Shown: positions 38,201-50,600 of the stretch, in pieces
Layout of the letters: every line of letters begins with the position of its first letter
Numbering within the stretch: position 1 is the stretch's first letter
Assembly: GCA_003991915.1 (NCBI GenBank)
Contig: RQTK01000024.1
Span: forward strand, 457,762 to 521,761
DNA from: Elysia chlorotica
Taxonomy: Eukaryota; Mollusca; Gastropoda; Plakobranchidae
DNA: 64,000 nt
Direction: 5' to 3'
Notes under the pieces: model-generated
What the model saw: only the letters and a program-made list of their open reading frames with translations
Database searches by the model: none
Told to the model about the DNA's origin: nothing
Translations under genes and position numbers: made by a program

Positions 38201-41200
38201 TATTTTAGACATCAAGCAATTATAGTTGGAGGATATCTCATGCATATATAGTCCTTTGTTTCAAGCCCTGTGACAACACTTTGGAGTATGTCACATACAT
38301 CCTTATATCAGGGCATCAAAAACTGTAGAGAACATAATTTGAGGTAAAAAAAAAATGCATGGCTGTATTAAAATCCACAAGCTATCTATTTTTTTTGTTT
38401 CTGTTGGAAGAGGGGCGGTGTGTGAGAGTATTTTTAAATGATATCCTCTCACTCTTCCTGGATAGCTTCCAACTTAAGCTGTGATTAAAAATCCTGTTCA
38501 GTACACCTTCAAAAACTTAAAAGCTCAATATACAATGGATTCACTCTGTACTGGCATAAATCATCGCTAAGGATTCGCTCTGTGGATGCCCTCTCAAACC
38601 AGCTTCCAGTAGCCACAATTTTATACCCTTTCCATGAAATTTATTTCCTTTTTCTTTTTTATCAGCTCTTAAGTTCTTAAGTTTTCAGTATCCTATAAGT
38701 TTATTATATATATTGACAAATAACTATAATACAAAGTGGGAAACACCAGTTAGCTCAGTTTGCAGTCCTCATGACTGGCATGCAGGAAATTCAAGATTCA
38801 AATCTCACTAAGTGTCCTTGTCACCATAAGGATTTTTCAACTCAAACTGCTGCTGCTCTCTAATTAAAAGTGGATTAAACCTTGCTTTTCTCTATAAATA
38901 TAATATCAGAACTTTATATAACAATTTATCACACACTAGTCTTATACAATTTCATTGATATATTTTTTATATAGCTACAAATAACTAGTAGGAATATCAT
39001 ATCACCTCGAGATCCTTGAGGAGCCAGTTTTGGTTGAGGCCTGTGCCTTTGCAGCACAGAGAGACCAAGCATTGCACAAAACTCCCAGAGAATACATTCT
39101 TGCTCACAGCAGCCATCAGAGTTTCGTTCTGGAAGCAGCGATTGAGCACTTTCAGGACCAAGGACAGCACCCACAGAGTCTCCACAGATATTTCTTCTCC
39201 TGGTGTTTGTATTGAGGAATGAGAGTAGAGATATACAAAAAAAACCAAAGATATATAGTTACATGTTAAAGAATTATTCATCCAAAGCATGTATTTGTAT
39301 TCCAAGTCAATGCAAGTCAAATTTTGCGGAAAAGATAGACTGTCTTATCTTTCAAAAAACCTGTGGGATTTGTTGGGTTTTTTATTTTCTGTATTCTGAA
39401 ATATTGTAGCTGATTATAATAAAATTTGATAGCTAAAATGAATACCTATGTTATATGTGCAAGTGAACCTTTTGCAACAGTCATCAGAGAAGAGAAGAAA
39501 ATAAGAAAAGGTATTTGCCTCCAAATTATTTCAGATGTAATGTTTAAAAAAACAACATAGAAACTAACATTAGAAAACAACAAACACAAAATGTTTACCA
39601 GCTTGTATCCTAGATATAACATCAACAGCAAATAGAACAAATTTGTCCATACAAGCTGATTCCAAAATGTCAGCTACATCAGTGCGGCAGGTCACTTGCT
39701 GATCTTTTACCTGAAAATATCAGTATGCCCATTGAATAGAATTACCTGTGCAATTATTGAAATATGATACCAAAACAAAAGCCTTATCAAGTAAACTTCA
39801 GAAACTCTCAGAGATATTATTTCACCAACCAAGTAAATTCTGCTTGTTCCTAGTCTGAAGTGAGTCAATAAAAAAATATTTGAAAGAAAAAACGGAAAGA
39901 TGTTTAATTTACAAAAAATCATTTTGGCATGTCCAAGTAATGATAAAATATCTTAGATGATCAAAGGTCAGATCTAATATAATATGATGATTACTTATCA
40001 AGAGATGGTTTTCCACCAAAATAGATCTATAAATGTTTCAAGCAGTCAAATTAAAAAGTATCATTCTTAAGTTTTATGATTTGCATCTTCACAAAAAGTC
40101 CTCTGTAATATCCTGAGAGGAGGCCAGAGTATCCTTTTGATAAAAAAAAAAAATTCACATCCACACCCCTTGTTTTATCTATAATTATGAATGGGTTGAT
40201 CATCTGAAATTGTTAAGTAAAATTTAAAAAAAAAAGAAGAAAGATCATACTGTGTGTCTTTTGCGTGTTTTCAGGTCAACAACCAAAGTTTGGCACTTGT
40301 CTGGGAAATGTTTTAGAACCACTCCACTCTGGCTTTCCAGGGATGTGTAAGTATAGTCCACAAGAGCACCTGTTGTTAAAACCTTTGAAGAGAGGATTTT
40401 AAATACAAATCTTTAAACAACAAAGAAATAGGAAATGAAGTTGACAAACAGCAATAAAAAAGTATTACCACAAATTTTTGTGTATACTTGGACCATTTCA
40501 AGCAGATCCGGTTTTTTTTTGGTTGTGCCAAGCACTCACTATACAAAGCATGTTATGCATTTCAGTTCATCGTGCGTTGTTGTAGAGGTTCATGTTTTTT
40601 TTTTTAAAAAGACGAAACCCGAAACACTGAACAATGATATATACAAATAACAGACTGATCTATGTATTTTTATAGTAAACAGAAAAAACATGTATATCAA
40701 AATGTTTGGTCAAGTTCTCAGTCAGAGGATAATATGCCAGTTTTGTTCAGAATTCCACATTATGACACATAAAGAGAATTACTTATTAAGTTTTTCATTG
40801 CAAATTTCTTTACAAACCATCTTGAACATGATCGATGAGTAAAAAAGTGTATCATATTGCAAGGAAAAGAATAATAATTTACCGAATGTTACCAATTTAC
40901 ATAAAACTAATAAGATCACTGATCACTCAGTCTGAAATTGACTGAATAATAATTTAACTGCTTGTTCGAACATGTCTAAACATAATATCATTGAACAAGA
41001 ATGCTGCTTACCTCAGGAAAGCCAGCAATCACAAACATTGGAAAGATCGAGGAAGGTTGAACATTCTGGCAAAGAAAGAGGTCAGTTTTCTTTACGTCTG
41101 CCTTTTAATGTTGTTTTTCAAGTAGTGGCAAAAAGGCTTTACAGTGAATCATAAGTAAATACATATAATTTGGTGGGTTATTTGGCATACAAGTTTCATT

Positions 41201-41557
41201 CCTAACACTTGAAAGGATCATTACAACATTTAATAATTTGTATCCTTGTCATTCTTAGTCTGATAGTCGTTTTTTTATTATCATCATCATGATTAATTAA
41301 TATCATCAGCATCATCATAATCGCCCCTTTAAAAAATTATAACCATATATTTTGTAGTATATCATGACTATATCCTAATGAGTACATAATCATTCATCTG
41401 TGCCTTGAAAATATTTATACTGTCAACTCACAATATCTAATTTATTGAATGGTGCTACTTATTTTCATCCTTTCAAAAAGTAAAATCAATCTTTTCCTAG
41501 CCGACGCCTATCATTTTAGCTGCAAATTTGCTCATCATCATCACCATCATCATTAAT

Positions 41558-41607
<50 letters not shown>

Positions 41608-44600
41608 TATTATTATTATTATTATTGTTGTTGTTGTTCTCCAATACAGAAATGGTTTGGAGTGGGCCTGCTCTGTTGCCCGCATGCTGGAAATGTTGTT
41701 TGGAGCCCACCAGTGGCAACATGCCATACAGCAGCACATCTCACACTGCATCCACAGCTTGAAACATGTGAGAATTAACANNNNNNNNNNNNNNNNNNNN
41801 NNNGGAGAAAAAGAAGAAAAGAAGAAAAAAAATAGAAGAAGTAGTCGACGAACTTGGACATATGTTTTTTCACCGATAGCTGTACTTAAACCAAGGATCT
41901 CCCGATTAGGAGACCTGTTCTCCCAAGACAAAGGGAGAGAGTGAATACAGAATCAAATAAGGTAAAATATACCTCTCAAACGCTTTAGCACCAAAAGAAA
42001 AGAGGTGCGCCACAGACTGCTGGCCAGGCACGCAGGTGGGACTGGCTTTGGCCTCGGCACTCACCATCCTCTGGGTAGAGACGTCAGCCATCTGGAGGCA
42101 ATGCAAAAATTGCTCTCTTTAGAGGTTTACAGGACATCCAATTGCAAAGCACAGAAAATTAGGTAAGTACAATTCTAACAACAGAAAACATGTTAGCCCT
42201 CATCAGAAGAAAAAAAAAGGCAAGATAAAATAAAAAATATGTAAAAATTGGCAAAATTTCATATATGTTTTTAATTTCCCCAATTCGTCTGCCTCTTTTT
42301 TAACATCACAATTATGGGGATCTTTAGAGAAGAAACACTGTATAATTATTATATAAGCTTGAATTCTTGGGGTTTAGAAGGGGGGAAAGTGTTTTTTTGG
42401 AGAGAAAAGACTTATATTTCACCCCGTAACTATTTTTTTCTTCTTCTTTTTTTTTGAAGAGTCAAAAGTTTATGTAGAACAAATTAGATGAGCAGTTGTA
42501 AAAAGTGCTATTAACAAAATAAGTATTTTAGAATGCAGTAATTAAAACTAAAAGCTACATTAAATTAAGAAAAACAGACTGCCACATCAGATCATTCAGC
42601 CACTTCGCAATGCCTCCTTTATCTAATAAAGATGACTTCAGGACCAAAAATTAATCAAACTCTCACAGGTACACAAAAGTTTCTGGAGCATTAGACTATG
42701 AAAAGTCTGAAGCACTAAAGAGTCTTAACTTTTCAACATCATTTTCATTGCTTTTTAGAGCGGCTATTCTTCATTTGATATGTCAGAGTTATAAGGGTTA
42801 AGTTTCACTAAAACAATGTAGATAAAAGACAATTGTTAGGAAAGAGACATGCCCCAATAATTACTTTTGTATCACTGTGAGCCAGAAGACGTCCCATCAG
42901 TCGCAGCGCCAAATGATGGGTGTTGAGCTCGTGGCCCTGGTCTCCTCTGTAAATTGATTAAATAATTAAACATTTTGTAATAGTAGAAGAAGAATATATA
43001 AAATAGAACATTTTCTACACCGTTTTCTTGGCTAAGTCAAAAAGGGTAACTCAAAGAAAAAGCCTATAAATTAGTATATATTGAAAAGGTAAGCAGCCCT
43101 ATCAGCTGCCAATTAAATTTGATGTAAATAGTAGGTGGATTGAAAAAAAAAGACGAAAAAAACATCGATAGCAGTATTTATATTTTTTTCTTGTTAGGTC
43201 TTCAGTTAACTTCAATACAATTTCAATGTGAATGTTTAATAACTGGTAAAATTAGAACCGCTTTTGTTTGATAGAAAGTCTAGTAAAAAAAAAATTAGAA
43301 AGGAGAGAAAGGGAAGAAGTGCAAATACCTTGAAGCTTTGAGCAAACGATTCAAGAAGTCCTCAGTGCAAAAGTTATATCCTGCTTCTATTGCATGCTCC
43401 TAGAAACAAAAGAAAATGATGTACAATTACAAAATAGAACTTATGCAAACAAATTGCTTTCTCACTGTAAAAATCATTTTTGTTTTGTATAACATGAAAC
43501 CACAAGAGGATATTATTTGATGGGCTAATTCAATATTTTGTCACCAAAAAAGCAGGATTTTAAGATACTCTTTCATCCACACTTATTATTCTTTCATCAT
43601 TTTTTTTACTGCTGATGTAAAGTATGCGTAACATTGAATGTGAAATACCTGTTCCCAAAAAGTGCTAGGTTTAACGTACATAAATGTCCAACAATGCTAG
43701 ATATATAATGTACCTATTTTCATAGAGGAAATTGAATTCAACTTTATACCAATCAAGTGGTTAAGAATAAAAAGTCAATAGTGTTTGAAATTCCTTGATT
43801 TGAGATTACCTGTAGGCACTATAATAAACTAAATGTCTTGCCTTTTTCAATTCACTTGGCATTACTGCACCTAGCAGTCCCATTATCCGCTCCTGAGAAT
43901 GCATAGCAAACGTTCTTTCTCTTCTTTTCTCTGCTGGAATTTCTTCTCCCTCACCTGTTTAATGAAAACAGCTTCAATTGCAATATGAAAGCGACACAAT
44001 CAATCATTTCCCAGAAAGGAAAAAGAAATAATTTAACTTGTATTTTGTCCTTGCTAATGTTATGAAACAAAAAGCAAAAAAGGAGACCATTTTAGATCAC
44101 AATTTTTAACTAAAATGTTTCATATCATACTTTTTTACATTGTCTACTTTTCATCCACTCATGTGAGTTTTAACTACAATTTTTAATTCCAATAAGTTTC
44201 TTTATTTCCTGAGTGTGTTCAACAACCATTGTATAATGTGAACATCAAACAATGCCATCCCTGGCAATAGGAAAGGAGCTAAAATCTTGTTTAGCTATTT
44301 TCGACTACTTTCTAACTGCGTTCACTGACTATCAATCTCGCTTGAAACTTGTGTACTTAGCAAACATTGATAACTGCCTTCAAATGTCCCCCGAGTGATA
44401 GGAAAGGAGCGACAACCATTTTGTCTGTTTTGACTATTTCTAGTTGACCATCACTGACCATCAATCTCGCTTGAAACTTGATCCAGACAGTGAATTGCCT
44501 GATCCAAACACTGCTGCTGCAACTGACATGCAACTCTAAAGTAGTCCGAGTCCATGAACGTGAAGCCCGTGTCCTGGCTGTAGACAGCATCGCTGAGTGT

Positions 44601-47600
44601 CAAGGTCAGTGACGCATACAGCAGCCAGGCATGTTGGTGAATGTAGGCTTGGAGGGCACTGCTACTAGAGGGGCTGGTCTTAACTGGAACCACTGACAAT
44701 GAGAAGAAACAAATAGAGAGGAAAATAATTATGATTTAAAAATGGTAGCTCTGTGAACATTTGTTAAAATATTGAAACATTGGTGTGTTCAGTGGTGGAC
44801 ATTTGAAAACATGAATTTTGCTGTTGTCAATTCATTCACCAGAGAAGTAAGGAATTGGTCATATTTGAATTTTTGTTTCAAGAATCAAAAAGTATTACCT
44901 AAATGTACAGTTCATATATGATTTCTACCTATCATTTTGTAGAAATTTCCAGAGAAAAGTTTTAAAATAAATATAATGATAATGTTTAGTCTTACGCGTC
45001 CAAATAAAAGAAAACTATAAAAACATAAAACTCACGTTTCATCATGGGAATCTTTGTTACATCATGTTTATCTGTATGTCTGGAAGAAGAAGAAAAAAAA
45101 ATGTTCTAAGGCAAATTTCACCTCTTCCACAAAAGAGCTATTATCTTCTCTTCAATCAAAACAAACACACATTTTGGTGTCTTTTTTTTTTTTTACTGCA
45201 ATTCTTAGTTTTAAAGTTTTAGCAATTTAAAAATTACTGGAGTAGCCAGATTTTGGAAATAAAATCCAAGCAAACAAACTTTTAAGTCTCTAGTAACTAG
45301 CTTTAACATTTATCAGCAGGTTGAAACCAAATCTTCTTTGGAAAAATCTAGATCCTTTACTTGAGAATGTTGAGAACAAGCATTACCAGGAAAACGCATT
45401 GAAATAAATGCAGACAAAAATATTTTGAAAAAACAATTCAGAATCTTTTGGTTGTTAAACAACAATGATATTTAGGCCATTAACAAAATTAAACCTGTTA
45501 ATACAGTTTAAAAATATGTGAAACTCAATACCCCTTAGATCACACCATCAAAACTCGAGTTGCACAGAATTCGATGATTAAGAAAAAAAAAAGAGAGCAA
45601 ATTTCAGTGCATCATCAGGTGAGTAAACTGACCCTGAGGGAAACTTTTGTTTGAGGTGGCAACCCAGACACAAATCAAAGTCATCACATTCATTGCAGTG
45701 GATCCTGGAGGAAACTATGAAGCCCTGACAATGGTTGCATTTGTAGCTGTTGATAGGTAAATAGTGAACTGAATTACTACATAAATTAAAAAAAAAAAAA
45801 AATACAACATTAAGACATTAAGAGCTCTACAAGAATTTTAAATAAAATACTTTGACTAAGCAGGTTTCTATGTATCATTGTGAATGACTAGAGTTCAAAG
45901 AAAATTTACGTCTCAGTTTGACATCAAACCTTGTTTATCACTTGTGAGAGAGGTGAAAAGATAAAAATCCTCACTCTTAGTCATAATTTGGGAGACCCCA
46001 GCGTAAAGATCTCTACCACACAGTCATAAAAAAAAGCTGTGCAGACTTCGAATTTCTGATGCCAGAGATGTCAAATCAGTCAAATTTTTTTTCTCATCTT
46101 CTGTTTTAGTAAAACAGAAAATTTACAAAGAATATAAAATTCACCAACATAACACAAAACATAACTGTTACTGAAAATTCATAAAATTACTGAAAAATTG
46201 GCATCATTGTGTTACTTGTAAAAACCTCAACAAGTCTAACTCGAACTCACACAAGGTGAACAATCTCATGAGTATCTTGATGCTCTTCTGGCTCGACACC
46301 TCCAATAAAACAAGCTGTACAAAGGTCCATGTCCACACATTGAAGGCAGCGGTAGCGTCGGCCTGGGAGAGTGGTTCGGCAGCCGTCACACGTAATCTCG
46401 ACATCTAACACATCTGAGAAGCGGGCCACAAACCACTTCAGAGACTGCGAGAATAGAGAAAAAAATGTGAAATAATTTTTAAGGGTCATAACTTGGCATT
46501 GTGATTCACTAGCTTTGCGGTTGGTTTACATTTTGATTTTGATACACAAATTAAAGAACATATGAGAAATTTAGCAAGAACTCTAAGTTCACGACCATGC
46601 TACATAAATAACGTAGATACATTAAGACATATACATTATCAATTAAGAGCTATCTGAATGAATGTACATAGGTTTTTACTCCTCAAGTTATAATTATCTA
46701 AACTTTTATTCCGATTATCAGCTAATTTGTTTATGCTAAGAGTTCCGAGATTATTATTACAAGTATTACATATTTTTCATATCAATAATTAAGATCTGTG
46801 TGACCTTGCATTGGTTATAGAATGGTTAGATCACAACTCTTGAAATTACACAGACATCTTCGGAATAATGTATTTCCAAAAACAAAAGGCAATATAATAA
46901 GATAAAAAAAACTCTCTGAGAACCTTTTTATCAGTAATGTCTTCTGCCATATGTGAAAACCAAGTTCCAAAGTCGCCAGCTACTTCTTTAAACCAATCCA
47001 TGTAGCGGTTGTATTCTTCCAGCTCTTCCTCTTCCTTCACCTCAGAGGTACACAGGTCTCGCATCTTTACGGTTTCTGTGAAACAAAAATATTTATGGGT
47101 TTTCTTTCTCTGTAATACAATAGTATAAACGTGATGTCTAGTTAGGCAGTATCATGCTTAATAGGTTTAACAAGTGAATGTTTCATTTGCTTTGATTACA
47201 TGTTGTCTTCTGAAAAGAAATCCTACAAGTAATTATTGATACTTTTTCATCTTAGTTGGGTTTTTATTTGCATCATTGACTGTTGTTTCAATATATGTGG
47301 GTGTGATACGGTACTGATAAAACAAAAACCTGAGCGCAATCCTCATCCTCCCCCATACCCCTCTCCACTTATTCAAGGTCTGGTTAATTCCTATGCAAGA
47401 CAAAATGTGTTAGCTCAACCTTCTTAAGTGTCTTAACCAAAAAATACCTTTGGCAAAATTCATGAAGAGTTGTGGAAGTTGCAATTCATAGATGAATGAA
47501 AGGTCGTAAGGCTGAAATTGATAAAATAGAATCATATCATGTTTTACAGCAAATTTTAAAACAAATATTATATACTCAATACTCAGAGCATTTTCAGAAA

Positions 47601-50600
47601 AGGAAGAAAATTTCCCACCAATCCTCATGTTGCTGATAGATATAGTCAGTTTGATGCTCTCCAAGCTGCATTAAAACCAAAAACAGGATAAATTTGTCTT
47701 AAAATTGGGTGGTCCTATCATCTTCTTAAGTAGAAATCACACTTCGACCCATTTTCAATGTAGCAAATTTTTACTTCAATAATTTTGAGGGTTGCTAAAA
47801 TAATTATTTTTCTATAAGAATTCCTACCAAATTAATTACCGATCACTCTCTGCTGTCCTTGTTAAGATTGCAACAAATAAAACATTTTCTTCTCTATGCT
47901 TTTGATAGATCTGCTGGCCAGAAGAGTGCCTTTGCCTGAAACTAATCAACAGTGAGCCTACCTGCCACTCAACATCTAGCAAGTGCAACAGGATGCATTG
48001 GAGAAAGTCGTAAGCTGGAGCTTTTTTGCTGGAGTTTGAAATAAAGAAAATTAAAAATTATTTCATTCAATAACTCTCATATCATTCTTTATTCACCGTC
48101 AAACATTCCCTGACAGAACCTCCACCAAAATATTTGTACAACTACGATTTAAAAAAATTCTATTTAACATTTCCCATCACAGCGCACACATGTGGTGTCC
48201 ATTGATATGCTCTTGTGCTGGCACCTTTTGTATTGATCTGCACACCTCCCTTATCAAAAAAATAAAAATCAAAGCTTTTACCATTTCTTGATTTTTAAAA
48301 ATTCTCATTCTCCAAAAAAGTCTGCCCACAAGGAAAAAGTTTAAATCATGCAAAGTGAAAAGGTTAGTTTTAAAACAGCGGTCCTTCTTTTTTCATGTAC
48401 ATTTTTTATAATAAGTATATATCTCATGGCATTGTGTTCAACTCTTACATAATAATTATAAAGAAACCAATCTTGATTAGAGAAAAAAAACGTAGAATGA
48501 TTCCATGAATAACACCCTGCAGTAGATATTTCTCCTCCTCCTCCTCCTCCTCCTGTTGTTGTTGTTGTTGTATATTATTATTATTATTATTACCCATTTC
48601 TGGGCAGTCCTGGGTTCTGCCTGAAAGCATCCACAAACCGCCTGATAAGTGTGTAGTAGCCACTCCTGACCCTGGCCTCCTGGTTTAGGCCACATCCATC
48701 TAGACCATCTGCGTAGTGCCTGGCAAACTGATGCTGGTATGCAGACATCTCACGGAAGAAAAGCACCACTGGTATCTGTTCAAAACATATTTGTTGGTAA
48801 TGTGTCTTTACTGTAAAATGCACTGAATCTCAGATTGCTTGTTTTAGAGATTAACAGAAGTTAACTTTATCATTACTACTATCTTAATTAGAAGCTGAAG
48901 TAAACATTGCAAAATTACAAAATGTTGACATTGTTTGATTAAAATAATTAAAAAATACAGTTAGAATGATAGCAATGTTAAAGAAATTTAAGAAGTTAAA
49001 AAGCCATAAAAATCATGTTTGTTAGTGTTGTTTCCAAAGCCTAGCTAAAACTGAAGTAAAAAAAAAAAGATACGATGTGCAGTGGGAGTTCAGTTATATC
49101 CTTTGAATAACATTGGAGTGTTACTTTTTTTCTACCAAGATCAACATGGTTATGTTTCCAATTTGCTCAAGATGTACAATTGTGATCATGCGTCAGGTCA
49201 TCAGCTTGTCATCTAACATAACACATATATATCAAGCACAAGTCTACAGAGTTTAAAATTCAAATGGTGTACTTAGTCTACAGAGTTATAATACAGACCT
49301 GAAAGGGATCTTCATGAGACATCACCCTAAGCATCTCTGCAGAAAACACGTATACCTCACTTATAGCTGAGGCAAATCTGTACCTCTCTTGTAGCATTAG
49401 GTGAACTCTGATAAGTGAAATTTATGAGAAAATGTGTAAAACATTTTAAGTTACAGAAAATAAAAAGAGAACTAGTTTCAACAAACTTTTAACAAAAATG
49501 ATTTTTATAAAAAAAAATTTCCAATACCATATACATGGGCAAAAGTTGCTCACATTAAAATATATATCAATTGCTCAAAGAGTGGTTTTACAAAAAAAAA
49601 AGTTCATCTTTCTCTTAAAGCGTTTTAGATTGTTTGTTTGTTGACATGGTATAATCTCCCAATTAAGATTGTTTTGTTTTTTGTTGACCTGGTATAATCT
49701 CCCAATTTTAAACAAAGTCCAATTGACACTTACCTTTCAGCTGTCCATGCTGGATCTTGAATGAACTCCATCACAAGTCTGAAGGATGGGAACTTTTCCA
49801 TTCCTTCGAGCTGACAAAAATTTTAAAAACACTTAAATTAAAATTCTTGTACATTGTTCAACGGACCAGAATGAAAATCATATTACATATAGATTCTAAC
49901 AGCAAAATTCCATTTTTTGTTGTTTCTTTTCTTAATATAAGAACAGGTTCTTCAAATAGTCCCCACAGATGCGGGTTCAAAGTGCAATGATAAGTGTTTG
50001 CAAAGTTAGACTTGCAATGCTCAATAATACTACAATATTTAAAATATGCAACTATCCACCATGATCCAACCTACAGTCTGAAATGTGTGTGTATGTGGGG
50101 GGCTGGGGGGCGCTGGTTAAAAATCAATCAAATCACAGAGCTAATCCGCAAGCATCTCATTTGGTTTAAGGTTAAGGTTGATGAGTGCTCTGCAGTTTAA
50201 CCAATACTGGTGCTCACATGAGTCTTAAAGAGAAATCTGTATTCCTTGTTTTTTTGTGGAGTAATTCATAGCAATTTTTGAATTTTTTGTTTGTGCCATT
50301 TTAATAAAATTACATTATGTGGATTTTTTTAATGTTTGAGCATACACACAACCTCACCAATAGATACACACCATTTCTGTCTTTTTGTCTCATTTCTCTC
50401 TTTTAGGGTCATAAATGAAAACAATTTCTCACCCATAGAACTGGCTGCTTATTGCCTGCTTTTTTCATCATCATTTGCTTGTAAAATTTTGATCGCATCT
50501 GAAAATAAAATAAAATGTTAGAATATTTCGCTATTTACCTAAAAGAAGACCAAAAATTCTTTTCAATATAAAAATACATAGGCAAAAGTTCATTAACCCA

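Noticed and set aside
41497..41944. Long open frames on both strands with poly-Ile, poly-Asp and poly-Asn runs
   Set aside because: These are translations of the TCA/ATT/GTT microsatellite running across the N gap. Only 41650-41767 is coding.
47619..47668. Possible ZZEF1 exon on the minus strand (ESIKLTISISNMRIG)
   Set aside because: No phase choice lets it join exon 47962-48028 to 47448-47511 without a stop, whereas those two join directly in phase 0.
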